40,022 nucleotides of DNA. Source: Lentilactobacillus rapi DSM 19907 = JCM 15042. Lineage in GTDB: Bacteria > Bacillota > Bacilli > Lactobacillales > Lactobacillaceae. Position 1 is the stretch's first letter. Each line of letters opens with the position of its first letter. Below are positions 8,077-16,334 of the stretch, piece after piece. The translations under genes and the position numbers were made by a program. The stretch is from the NCBI RefSeq assembly GCF_001436255.1, contig NZ_AZEI01000049.1, positions 77,198-117,219 on the forward strand. The letters are read 5' to 3'. Under the pieces are notes generated by a model, which was given only the letters and a program-made list of their open reading frames with translations, searched no databases and had not been told where the DNA came from.

Positions 8077-9402
8077 TTAATTTTGTGATTGCATGGGGTT
8101 AAACGTTAATTTAACGTAATTCACTTGGCCGTCCGCTGCTCGGGTGATGGTGAATGATACAACGTAAGTCACAGGAACATCATCTTCAGTGATGGTGATC
8201 GTTTTGGCGCCGTCTGCAGTCGTATTACTTGTCAACTTATTCATGATTGTCGCATCATCCCACCAAGTTGAACTGAGGCCATTGATAACTTGTTGATTTT
8301 CAGGTGCCTTGTAGAAGTTTTGAATGGTTTGGTTGGTCGTATCGATCACAAAATTATCTTTTAAAAAGCCAAGTGGTTTGCCCGGCAAAAGGGACACGTG
8401 AGCAATTCCGTTATTATCAAACGTCACTTGAACCTTGAAACTGAAGCTGCCCATAATCCCCGTATCAAACATATCGGCAATTTGACCATCGCCAAGCGCC
8501 TTCTTGATGGCGTTTTGGTTGGCGGCGCTTCGATCGTTGGCGTCATATTGATACCCATCAGCTGTGGGGAAGGAATAAGCGTAGATGGTGTGGGCAAGCT
8601 TATTGTAGTTGACGTTATCATCCCCTGAAAGCGAAACATCCTTGGTTGACATGACCGCAAATGTCTGCAGATTCGTGGTTGTAGGGGTGGGAGTCGGTGC
8701 TGGTGCTGGCGTGACGTTGGCGTTTCCCGGCTGAGTAGTCGTTAAAGCAGTGGCTTCAATCCAACCGTTTACCTCGGGGTGAGTGTCATCAGTGATGTAG
8801 AAATATTTTGTATTATTTCGCGAATTCATAGTTGATTGGGTCACTTTCAACTCGTCGTTAGCGTACGGTTGGGATGAATCAATCACCTTGTGGGTTTTAT
8901 ATTGCGTCCAGGTTGGATAATTGCGGGTCACGGAGTCTTGACCTGGATCTTTGAAGTAGTAGGTGCTATTCTGCTCGGTGCTGCTCAGGGTGTCGCTAAC
9001 GGTGGTCGAAACCGACTGGACGCCACCATCAAACGTGCTGGTAGATTTGCCGCCATAAATCCAGCCCCGGTACTTCTGATCGAAGCTGACGATCTTGTAA
9101 TAGACGGATCCCCGGGAAGTGGTAGCGACCCGATAAGCCCGAAAGAACTTCTGGGGGTTACTTGAGTTGCCAAGGGTGCTCATGGTATAAGTGGTGGCAA
9201 GCTTTCGAGCACCTTTCAGTGTCCCAGCTTTAGTGTACAAGGCGTTTGTCCCGGTCGTTGTGACATTGCGAGAAGTTGGTGCCGCCGTCATGGTGACGTT
9301 TGATTTTACCTTTGCGTAAGATTTGGCGCTGACTTGATTCGGGACTGCCCAGAGCAACAGCCCGCCAGCTAACAACGCCGAAGAAGCATTAATGATTTTC
9401 AT
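8077..9402 (-). CDS. Secreted S-layer-like protein (L. brevis SlpA-type N-terminus)
   Basis: A 441-residue exported protein. I place the start at 9402, where ATG follows TTAGGGGG and a clear signal peptide begins (MKIINASSALLAGGLLL to VSA); a longer upstream frame has no such support. The mature N-terminus, with RNVTTTGTNALYTKAGTLKG, RAYRVATTSRGSVYYKIV and KYRGWIYGGKS, closely resembles the wall-binding half of the L. brevis S-layer protein as I remember it. A Pro/Thr linker near residue 215 leads to a different C-terminal domain of about 210 residues that I do not recognise. It probably decorates the wall non-covalently, next to the main S-layer protein. Confidence 0.75.
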   Translation of the reverse strand: MKIINASSALLAGGLLLWAVPNQVSAKSYAKVKSNVTMTAAPTSRNVTTTGTNALYTKAGTLKGARKLATTYTMSTLGNSSNPQKFFRAYRVATTSRGSVYYKIVSFDQKYRGWIYGGKSTSTFDGGVQSVSTTVSDTLSSTEQNSTYYFKDPGQDSVTRNYPTWTQYKTHKVIDSSQPYANDELKVTQSTMNSRNNTKYFYITDDTHPEVNGWIEATALTTTQPGNANVTPAPAPTPTPTTTNLQTFAVMSTKDVSLSGDDNVNYNKLAHTIYAYSFPTADGYQYDANDRSAANQNAIKKALGDGQIADMFDTGIMGSFSFKVQVTFDNNGIAHVSLLPGKPLGFLKDNFVIDTTNQTIQNFYKAPENQQVINGLSSTWWDDATIMNKLTSNTTADGAKTITITEDDVPVTYVVSFTITRAADGQVNYVKLTFNPMQSQN

Positions 9403-9594
9403 TGTGAACCCCCTAAGATTATTTAAGAATAGTTTGATAATAGAAAATCCATATGTAGTTTCATCTTTAATTATACTGGTACCAGACATTGATTGACAAA
9501 CTTTAATTTTGCAGCGCAATTTCTTGCCACGGTTGTCAAAACAAGCTATCTTTGAGTTGAAATGTAAGGGTAACCATAATGGGAGGTTGTTATC

Positions 9595-10242
9595 ATGATG
9601 AGCCTGAATTATACAGAGCAATTTGCGTTGTGCGTGTTGGGACAGAAGCCGAAACTGAATGCCTTTAAAAAACGAGAGGTCGCAGCTTGCCTGCTGCTAT
9701 CAGAAATTGTCGAGTTACTACGTGATGGGAGCCTCCAACTGACTGCAGATGATAAGATGGTTGTCGGCCCCGGCGCCAAGCCTTTCAAAGATTATTTGGT
9801 GCCAGTTGCCAGAGATATTCAAGGCCGTAAGTCGCAGACAATTAATAGTTATATCAAAAATGCCGTTTTGTCCGTCAGAAAAAAGCGGGTGACGGAATTT
9901 GCGGCGGCACTTTGTAACTCGTTAATCAGCGACAACATGCTGGATGAAGATGAGAATAAATACTACGTCAATCAAACGGTGATCGACCGCAGCTTAACGG
10001 AACTCTATCACGATTTGACAACTGATAAGGAGCCCCACGAAGTAACGGTAATGTTGGCGATGCTGCTGATTAATTCAGGCTTGTTCAAGCGCTATTTCCC
10101 AAAGGATGAGGCGACGCAAATTCAACTGCGGTTGAAAGAAGTTGCAAAGTCAGATCAGTATCCGTTGATTTCGGATGTGATTAAAAGAGTGCACACCGAA
10201 TTGTCTCGGATTGTTGCCAGCGTGCGAAGAGAAACGGTTTGA
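9595..10242 (+). CDS. Possible GPP34/GOLPH3-like helical protein
   Basis: A 215-residue soluble, mostly helical protein. The arrangement (N-terminal EQFALCVLG, a helix with REVAACLLLSEIVELLRDGSLQL, then a central helix pair, YYVNQTVIDRSLTELYH, and EVTVMLAMLLINSGLFKRYF) resembles the GPP34 (GOLPH3/Vps74) family, which binds phosphoinositides in eukaryotes and has an unclear role in bacteria. I am only moderately sure. The ATG follows GGAGG at eight bases. It is divergent from the S-layer-like gene and ends before a perfect terminator hairpin, so it is probably monocistronic. Confidence 0.6.
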   Translation: MMSLNYTEQFALCVLGQKPKLNAFKKREVAACLLLSEIVELLRDGSLQLTADDKMVVGPGAKPFKDYLVPVARDIQGRKSQTINSYIKNAVLSVRKKRVTEFAAALCNSLISDNMLDEDENKYYVNQTVIDRSLTELYHDLTTDKEPHEVTVMLAMLLINSGLFKRYFPKDEATQIQLRLKEVAKSDQYPLISDVIKRVHTELSRIVASVRRETV

Positions 10243-10269
10243 GTTTCGATTGAAAAAACGGTTAATTCC

Positions 10270-10334
10270 AAAATATAAGCCAATCACCTGGACATTCGAG
10301 TTTGGAATGTTGGGATGATTGGCTTATATTTTAA
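10270..10334 (+). terminator. Long terminator hairpin
   Basis: A perfect 17-base stem (10270-10286 with 10316-10332) lies 27 bases after the preceding stop; the right arm ends in a short T run. It can serve both directions. Confidence 0.75.
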
Positions 10335-10421
10335 GAAATGCTTTTTGAACTAAGGCTTAGCAATATCGCATTCGGAAGTTCGAAGTTGTTGACTATTAAC
10401 CAGCTTCTTGTTTTCACGATT

Positions 10422-10796
10422 TTATTCGACTGGGTACTTTGCCTTGAGGGCATTTAAGGCGGTCACGTAAACCATCGTCGGCTTCTTGCCAGCCATAAAA
10501 TCGGCAGCATCAGCTTCACTGACATTCATTTCCTTGAGCCAAGCAGTTTCTGCCAAATGAGCGGACTTTTTGACCGTCGTGAGCTTTGCCAACAGTTCTG
10601 CTGGCGTTAAGCTCAATAGGTAAAGGCGTTGAATCTGCTTCAAAACAGATTCGTAAACACCACTGGCAGCTTCCTTCTTATTGTATTCGGCAATTTCTGC
10701 TGGCGTGAATTCAACAATATTGAACAGATAATCGTCAGGGAGCTTCAATTTATCTTGGTAATCTTTGATCTTTGCAAATAATTCATCAACAGACAT
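10422..10796 (-). CDS. Small uncharacterised helical protein
   Basis: A 124-residue cytosolic protein with the start placed at MSVDELFAKIKDYQDKL, where GAGG lies at a good distance. A start at 10838 would add 14 residues but overlaps another SD-like AAGGAGA. It is strongly helical, with LTPAELLAKLTTVKKSAHLAETAWLKEMNVSEADAADFMAGKK. The last part loosely recalls the recognition helix and GK turn of an XRE-type HTH; that is a guess. No function can be assigned. A hairpin that could end the protease gene transcript lies upstream. Confidence 0.55.
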   Translation of the reverse strand: MSVDELFAKIKDYQDKLKLPDDYLFNIVEFTPAEIAEYNKKEAASGVYESVLKQIQRLYLLSLTPAELLAKLTTVKKSAHLAETAWLKEMNVSEADAADFMAGKKPTMVYVTALNALKAKYPVE

Positions 10797-10897
10797 TCTA
10801 AAACCTCGCATAGATTTAGTGTGGTACATCTCCTTCATGATAAAGCAAAAAATGGCAGATTGCTACTGGAGATGAATTGGACATCAGTTAAATGACT

Positions 10898-10945
10898 AAA
10901 ACCACCATTCGGACTAGATAACTTCTACCGAATGGTGGCTTTTTA
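10898..10945. terminator. Terminator hairpin after the intact M10 protease
   Basis: CCACCATTCGG (10902-10912) pairs perfectly with CCGAATGGTGG (10928-10938), flanked by AAA and TTT so that it can act on either strand. It lies directly downstream of the minus-strand protease gene. Confidence 0.8.
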
Positions 10946-10946
10946 A

Positions 10947-11684
10947 TTAACTGGCATAGGCGCGTTTAACTGCTTCCACATCATTATTGGTGATTTGGCG
11001 GCCAACTGGGGTCGGATTCATGATGCTGTGATCGGAATCCGAATGTCCCAAGCCGATCGCGTGACCGAGTTCATGTTCAGCGACCCGCGTGCGGTCTGAT
11101 TTCGAGTACTTATGATCGTTGCAGGTATTATCGTACACAATCGCAGTGGCTACTTTTAGCAGCGGCAGGTTATTCAACCGCGTTTGGTTATAAAAAGTCG
11201 TGGTACATAAACCGGAATGTTCGGGCCGAACCGCGGTGCTGGCATCCAAATGGACATCTGGGGTCTCGCCATTAGCCCTGACCAACTTGACGACGTTAAA
11301 TTGATTCCAGCTATCAACGGCCGTCTTCCAAATGCCTTGATAATAATCACTATTGGTGTCGATCTTGTATTTGATCGTTGAACTCTTCCAACGATATCTG
11401 ACGGGGGTCGCCACATCATCCTGCTGTTCAACCGCATATTCTGGTTGAAAATTGCTCTGTTGAGAATTGGACTTGGAATTCTTTTTCTTCGTCACTTTCT
11501 TCTTTGTGGCGTTGCGCTTCTTTTTCGGCACCTTTTTCTTAGTGGCCTTCTGTTTGGCCTTGGCATGGCTGGCTGTTTGACTTTCCGAGTTGCTTGGTGC
11601 AGACAGCTCAATCACTTTGGCCGTTCCCAAAATGATTACAATCAGTGATATAATGGCAATTCCTAATTTTAATAATGCTTTCAT
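10947..11684 (-). CDS. Membrane-anchored or secreted M10-type zinc metalloprotease
   Basis: A 245-residue extracytoplasmic peptidase. The start at 11684 follows AAGGAGA. An N-terminal hydrophobic segment (about residues 5-25) acts as signal or anchor, followed by a very Lys-rich spacer (KKKVPKKKRNATKKK) that may contact the anionic wall. The catalytic domain runs from about residue 95. It holds HELGHAIGLGH at 204-214 with the three zinc His and Glu205, then HSIMNP as the Met-turn, as in matrixin-like archaeal and bacterial proteases. It is a paralogue of the broken gene at 6902; substrate unknown. Confidence 0.85.
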   Translation of the reverse strand: MKALLKLGIAIISLIVIILGTAKVIELSAPSNSESQTASHAKAKQKATKKKVPKKKRNATKKKVTKKKNSKSNSQQSNFQPEYAVEQQDDVATPVRYRWKSSTIKYKIDTNSDYYQGIWKTAVDSWNQFNVVKLVRANGETPDVHLDASTAVRPEHSGLCTTTFYNQTRLNNLPLLKVATAIVYDNTCNDHKYSKSDRTRVAEHELGHAIGLGHSDSDHSIMNPTPVGRQITNNDVEAVKRAYAS

Positions 11685-11920
11685 GACGATCTCTCCTTCG
11701 GGCTTTGGGCGCGGAGTGTTATTAGGCAAACCGCGTCTTCATAACGATTTAGTCCCCACTAAATTTCCCTCAGAAGTTATCACTTAACCATATCCTTATG
11801 ATAACCATTAATTATTTAAACGTCATTTTTAACGCCTATCATTGATTTTCAGTAGGCAAAACGCATAATCTGCGTTAGAATAACACAAGCACTTTAGCTA
11901 GACAGACATTGGAGGTACTC

Positions 11921-13861
11921 ATGAGCTACTTAGAATTACGCAACATTAAGAAATCATATTACTTGGGCAGCCAGGAATTCCCAGTATTAACCGGGATTGA
12001 CTTGTCATTTGATCAAGGGGAGTTTGTCTCGATCCTCGGTGAATCCGGCGGTGGGAAGACGACCCTGATGAATATCATTGGTGGCCTGGACAGTAATTAT
12101 TCTGGGGATGTTGTATTGAATGGCAACTCCTTGCGCCATGATACTTCCAAACAATTGGACGCATACCGACGCCAGACGATTGGGTTTATTTTCCAAAATT
12201 TCAACTTAATTAGTCATTTGACGATTTTTGAAAATGTTATGGTTTCCTTGGAAATGACGACGTTAAGCCATAAGCAGCAGGAACAGCGGGCCCGAGAATT
12301 GTTGACCAAAGTTGGCTTAAAAGAACACATGAAGAAGTACCCCAACCAGATTTCTGGCGGTCAAAAACAACGGGTGGCAATTGCCCGCGCCTTGGCTTCT
12401 GATCCGGAAATTATCATCGCTGACGAGCCAACGGGAGCCTTGGATAGTCAAAATACTCAGGAAATTTTGCAGCTGTTGGACGAAATTGCGACCGATGGTA
12501 AATTAGTGATCACCGTGACCCATTCACAGACGGTAGCTGATTTTGGAACCCGGATTGTCCGGTTGGCTGATGGAAAAATTGGCGAGGATAAAGCCATTAA
12601 AGAACCATACAAAGCCAGCGCAGCCAACGAATTATCAACTCGAACGTTGAAATTTGGTGCCACTTTAAAGATGGCTCTGGAAAACATGAAGTACAACGTG
12701 AAACGAAACCTGCTCATTGTTTTCGGCGCGGCGATCGGAATTTTTAGTGTCATCGTGATGCTGGGACTTGGGAATGGCGTGCAGGGTTACATTAACCACG
12801 AAATTTATTCGCAGGTGAATCCGAATGCCGTTCAGGTTACGAAAAATGTGTCAACCGATTCCAGTCCGGATATGAATAAGATTAATGTGAACGCGAAGGA
12901 TAAATCGCGGATTAAGAACATTAAGAACGTGCAAAGCATTGATAACGGCTTCTTCGTTCAGGGTGGCAGCCAATTGCGCCAGGGAAGAAAGACCGCGTCA
13001 GTGTCGTTTATGCAGACGTATAATAAGACAATTCTGAATAAGAGTATTTCCAAAGGCAAGGCGCCAAAAGACGGTCAGATTATGCTGACAAAGGAAATTG
13101 CTGAGAAGTTCAACAAGAAGAACCCTAATTCGATGGTGGGCAAGAAGATTACCTTCTATCAGAATACGTTGAATAAGCAAAAACGGCCGATTGTTTTAAC
13201 GCGGACATTGACAGTGAGTGGCGTTTCCAAAGCCAACACGGGTTCTACATCGGTGACCTATAACACGATGAAGTCGATTTACCATTCCAAAGGCTTGAGC
13301 ATTAAGCCGAACTTTGTGACGGTTGAAATTGCTGGCAATGTTAAGAACGTGAAGCCGGTGACCAACAAGATCAAGACATTCAAGAATGAAAAAGGTAAGG
13401 CAGCTTACCAGATCACTGGCGTGGGTGGCTTTGTGGATACGTTGAACACGTATATTACATTGGCGGTTGACGTCTTGGCGACGATTGCCGGCATTTCGCT
13501 GCTGGTATCGGCAATTATGATCATTGTCGTGCTCTATATCAGCGTTTCGGAACGAACCAAGGAAATTGGTATCTTGCGGGCATTGGGGGCATCAAAGGGC
13601 AGTATCAGAAACCTGTTCTTCTCGGAAGCCTTCTTCATTGGCTTGTTCTCCTCAGTATTGGCGATTGCCTTAGCCGAAATTCTCCAGCTAGTCGCGAATA
13701 ATATCGCCCAGTCGGGAATCAACTACTCGATTATGCAAATATCGACGGGTAATTTAATCTTCGGCTTCCTGGTCTCAGTCATCATCTCACTGTTGGCAGC
13801 ATTGGCTCCAGCGGGTAAGGCTGCGAGGTTGGATCCGATTGAGAGTTTGAGTTATGAATAA
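11921..13861 (+). CDS. MacB-type ABC transporter, fused ATPase and permease
   Basis: A 646-residue protein with the ATPase first and a MacB/FtsX-type permease after it. Walker A GESGGGKTT starts at residue 40, the signature SGGQKQR near 145, and Walker B IIADEPTGALD near 164. A first membrane segment follows at about 264-284 (LLIVFGAAIGIFSVIVMLGLG), then a large extracytoplasmic domain of roughly 220 residues, then three C-terminal membrane segments with the FtsX-like sequence SERTKEIGILRALGAS. Such proteins move peptides or lipoproteins, or work in antimicrobial resistance; the substrate here is unknown. The ATG at 11921 follows GGAGG, better than the TTG at 11909. No partner gene adjoins it. 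Confidence 0.88.
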   Translation: MSYLELRNIKKSYYLGSQEFPVLTGIDLSFDQGEFVSILGESGGGKTTLMNIIGGLDSNYSGDVVLNGNSLRHDTSKQLDAYRRQTIGFIFQNFNLISHLTIFENVMVSLEMTTLSHKQQEQRARELLTKVGLKEHMKKYPNQISGGQKQRVAIARALASDPEIIIADEPTGALDSQNTQEILQLLDEIATDGKLVITVTHSQTVADFGTRIVRLADGKIGEDKAIKEPYKASAANELSTRTLKFGATLKMALENMKYNVKRNLLIVFGAAIGIFSVIVMLGLGNGVQGYINHEIYSQVNPNAVQVTKNVSTDSSPDMNKINVNAKDKSRIKNIKNVQSIDNGFFVQGGSQLRQGRKTASVSFMQTYNKTILNKSISKGKAPKDGQIMLTKEIAEKFNKKNPNSMVGKKITFYQNTLNKQKRPIVLTRTLTVSGVSKANTGSTSVTYNTMKSIYHSKGLSIKPNFVTVEIAGNVKNVKPVTNKIKTFKNEKGKAAYQITGVGGFVDTLNTYITLAVDVLATIAGISLLVSAIMIIVVLYISVSERTKEIGILRALGASKGSIRNLFFSEAFFIGLFSSVLAIALAEILQLVANNIAQSGINYSIMQISTGNLIFGFLVSVIISLLAALAPAGKAARLDPIESLSYE

Positions 13862-14105
13862 ATAAGTGAGCGGAGCCAGGTGGTTAGAAACTGTAACATA
13901 AGTCTCCTTTTTCGAAAATCCCGGTTTTGGGGATTTTTGAAAAAGGTGCTTATGTGGAAGTTTCTGCCTGGCGGAGCTGTCCTAATCTATGTAAAATAGA
14001 ACGACCACAAACTACAAGGGAATTTTTGGCAGAGGTGCTTATGTGTAGCTTTCTGCTTTGCGGAGCTGTCCTCATCTATGTAAAAGAGAATAACTACAAG
14101 GAAAT
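13862..14105 (+). repeat. Long-hairpin repeat with a partial second copy
   Basis: The full copy begins at the transporter stop codon. Its inner stem (13906-13922 with 13929-13946) encloses GGTTTT and is extended by CATAAG/CTTATG, AGAAACT/AGTTTCT and CCAGG/CCTGG. It ends with GCGGAGCTGTCCTAATC. The second copy keeps mainly the right half (GGTGCTTATGTG, CTTTGCGGAGCTGTCCTCATC). The block may also serve as the 3' end of the transporter transcript. Confidence 0.85.
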
Positions 14106-14327
14106 TTTGCTAAAGAAATGCCACAATTAATTTATGATTCTGAGTGTAACGATCATTAAAAAGGGCTACGTCGAAGTCGTAAAATAATAATCAAGCAGTT
14201 TTCCCAATGCTAACTATCCTGAGAAGACCATTTTTTATCATTATTTTTTCATATGCAACATTCCCAATATAAAGGGACCTGTAATCGCTTTACATGATTG
14301 GTCCCTATATCAAAATTAGAATTTCCC
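14106..14327. other. Intergenic stretch with one small inverted repeat
   Basis: No credible gene. The only structure I see is GGGACC (14274-14279) pairing with GGTCCC (14300-14305), with TGTAA/TTACA nested inside. No clear T run follows on the plus strand, so I do not call it a terminator with confidence. Confidence 0.4.
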
Positions 14328-14355
14328 TTGACATTCTCATAATTGCGACTAAACT
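14328..14355 (+). promoter_or_regulatory. Probable promoter of the methionine T-box transcript
   Basis: TTGACA at 14328-14333, a 16-base spacer, then TAAACT at 14350-14355. It lies about 20 bases before the start of the T-box stem I region, which is the expected place. Confidence 0.6.
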
Positions 14356-14375
14356 CATTAAGTAAATTGATAAAC

Positions 14376-14645
14376 AAACGCAGTGAAAAGATGAGTAATC
14401 TTGGAACGGTATCAAGAGAGTTCACATTTGGTGAGAGTGAATTGCCGGGAATTGACGAAGATGGTCTTTGAGCAGGATGTTGTTGAGTGTCAACAAAGCA
14501 ACGTGGTTAAACACACCTTACAGTGTTCGGGCATTGATCCTAGTGCTCAGTGAGTCGCGTAGTGTAAGCTGCGTGAAAATTAAGGTGGTAACACGACAAT
14601 ATCGTCCTTGTACAGATGCATTTCTGTATGGGGACGTTTTTTTAT
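14376..14645 (+). promoter_or_regulatory. Met-specific T-box riboswitch 1
   Basis: The T-box sequence AAGGTGGTAACACGAC at 14582-14597 precedes a terminator (14603-14643, CGTCC to GGGACG, then seven T). Upstream, AGTA and an AGAGAG...GGTGAGA element mark stem I. The specifier region reads GACGAAGATGGTCTTTGAGC; aligned with the known pattern GAA-N-codon-R, the codon is ATG at 14461-14463, for methionine. Uncharged tRNA-Met should favour the antiterminator and expression of the MetE-like gene. Confidence 0.9.
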
Positions 14646-14790
14646 TTAGTGAGCGGATCCAAGCGCTTAGAAGTCGGAGCGTAAGTCGCCGTCAACGGAA
14701 ATTCCCGGGCTTGGAATTTTCGTTGAGGGTGCTTACGTGCAGACTTCTGCTTGGAGGAGCTGTCCTAAAGTAAGTGAGCAGCGTAACCAT
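14646..14790 (+). repeat. Long-hairpin repeat inside the leader of the MetE-like gene
   Basis: A complete copy lies between the T-box terminator and the ribosome binding site. The inner stem is 14692-14705 with 14713-14726 (one wobble); GCGTAAG/CTTACG, AGAAGTC/GACTTCT and CCAAGC/GCTTGG extend it. It ends GGAGCTGTCCTAAAGTAAGTGAG. Because the T-box must be upstream on the same RNA, this copy should be transcribed and lie in the 5' UTR. Confidence 0.85.
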
Positions 14791-14833
14791 TTTGCTTTGC
14801 ATAACTATCAAAAAAATTAGAGGAGTGGTCAAA

Positions 14834-15952
14834 ATGACAGTAGCAACTAAAACAAAATTTCCAAATCGATTCGATGAAGTAGGGAGCTTATTACGTCCAG
14901 CACGATTAAAGCAAGCGCGGGCAGATTATGAAGCCCATAAGATTACGGCCGATGAGTTAACAAACGTTGAAAACGAAGAAATCAGGCGAATTGTTAAGAA
15001 GCAAGTTGAATTAGGCCTCAAAGACGTGACCGATGGGGAGTTCCGCCGCAGTTGGTGGCACTTAGATTTCTTCGCCGGCTTAAAAGGGGTTCAGTATTTT
15101 GTTCCAGAACATGGCTTCATCTTCCACGGCGAGGAAACCCGCAAAGGTGGCGTTAAATTTACCGGGAAGATCGCATACAATCCCAACCATCCATTCTTTG
15201 ACGGTTTCAAATTCTTAAACAGCATTGTTCCAGATGGCGTCACTGCCAAGCAAACGATTCCCAGCCCAGACGTCTTCTTCCCGAACAAGGATGCTGAAGT
15301 TTACGATGAGTACTACAAGGGCGACTTTGAAGCCTTGCTCAATGACGAAATTGAAGCGTACAAGCAAACCGTTCAGCATTTCTACGACCTTGGTTGTCGA
15401 TACTTACAGATTGACGACACCTCTTGGGGAATGTGGGCTAGCTTCTCTAACGGCACCTTGAAGCCTGAATTAAAGCCGTTAGCCGAAGCCGCCGTCAAGG
15501 CAATTAACGCCATCGCCGACAGCAAACCAGATGACTTAACCTTAACGATGCACGTCTGCAAGGGTAACTACGATTCAACTTGGGCTGGTGCCGGGGCTTA
15601 CGATCCAGTTGCCGATTACTTGGCGCAACTTCACATCGACGGTTACTTCTTGGAATATGATGACGAGCGTTCCGGTGGCTTTGAACCATTGAAGAAGATC
15701 GCTGACAATGGTCGAGATCAACGAGTGGTCATTGGCCTGGTTACCACTAAAAAGCCTCAATTAGAGACTGAGCAACTGTTAAAAGATCGGATCAACAAAG
15801 CCAGCCAATTCATTCCACTAAACAACTTGTGCTTGTCACCTCAATGTGGATTTGCCTCAACGGAAGAGGGGAACCACCTGACTGAGGAGGATCAATGGAA
15901 CAAGTTACGATTAGTGATTAAGGTTGCTAAGAGCGTTTGGAAAGACGCTTAA
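14834..15952 (+). CDS. Cobalamin-independent methionine synthase-like methyltransferase (MetE C-terminal type)
   Basis: A 372-residue cytosolic protein equal to the C-terminal catalytic half of MetE, like B. subtilis YxjG/YxjH. The zinc ligands are seen: H240 and C242 in MHVCKGN, E274 in FLEYDDE and C338 in SPQCGF. The start FPNRFDEVGSLLRPARLK is typical. These proteins lack the N-terminal MetE half; they are thought to methylate homocysteine with a donor that is not settled. The start follows AGAGGAG. The Met T-box upstream supports a role in methionine supply. A second Met T-box begins 20 bases after its stop. Confidence 0.9.
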   Translation: MTVATKTKFPNRFDEVGSLLRPARLKQARADYEAHKITADELTNVENEEIRRIVKKQVELGLKDVTDGEFRRSWWHLDFFAGLKGVQYFVPEHGFIFHGEETRKGGVKFTGKIAYNPNHPFFDGFKFLNSIVPDGVTAKQTIPSPDVFFPNKDAEVYDEYYKGDFEALLNDEIEAYKQTVQHFYDLGCRYLQIDDTSWGMWASFSNGTLKPELKPLAEAAVKAINAIADSKPDDLTLTMHVCKGNYDSTWAGAGAYDPVADYLAQLHIDGYFLEYDDERSGGFEPLKKIADNGRDQRVVIGLVTTKKPQLETEQLLKDRINKASQFIPLNNLCLSPQCGFASTEEGNHLTEEDQWNKLRLVIKVAKSVWKDA

Positions 15953-15971
15953 AAGTCAACAATATATTAAA

Positions 15972-16240
15972 TGAAATCCATGATAAGAAGAGTAGTTGCG
16001 AGCATTCAATCAAAGAGAACCCGGTTGGTGAGAAAGGGAATTGAATGTTGCAATGAAGATGAGCTTTGAAAGGTATCACGTTGTTAACGCAGCATGATCG
16101 GCAGGGACCGTTATCCTCCCGGGTATCAAGAAGGTACCGATGAGACGTAGAGTGTGACAAGACCTCTACGTGAACAAGGGTGGTAACGCGACAATTCGCC
16201 CCTTACATGGCATGAGTAGCTGTGTAAGGGGCGTTTTTTG
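15972..16240 (+). promoter_or_regulatory. Met-specific T-box riboswitch 2
   Basis: The T-box sequence AAGGGTGGTAACGCGAC at 16176-16192 is followed by a terminator (16197-16239, CGCCCCTTACA with TGTAAGGGGCG, then TTTTTT). Stem I shows AGTA near 15991, AAAGAGAACCCGGTTGGTGAGA, and the specifier segment GCAATGAAGATGAGC. The codon is ATG at 16059-16061, the same amino acid as T-box 1. I find no convincing promoter in the 20 bases after the preceding gene, so it may be reached by readthrough. Confidence 0.9.
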
Positions 16241-16334
16241 TATCTAAATTAAGGAAGTGATGCAAGATTCAATTAATGCTTTTGAAATTATTTAATTTTA
16301 TTCAATAAAAACAAAATTTGTGGAGGTTTTGCAT

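Noticed and set aside
14269-14311. Terminator in the gap before T-box 1
   Set aside because: The stem GGGACC/GGTCCC is real but has a large interior and no T run on either strand that is convincing.
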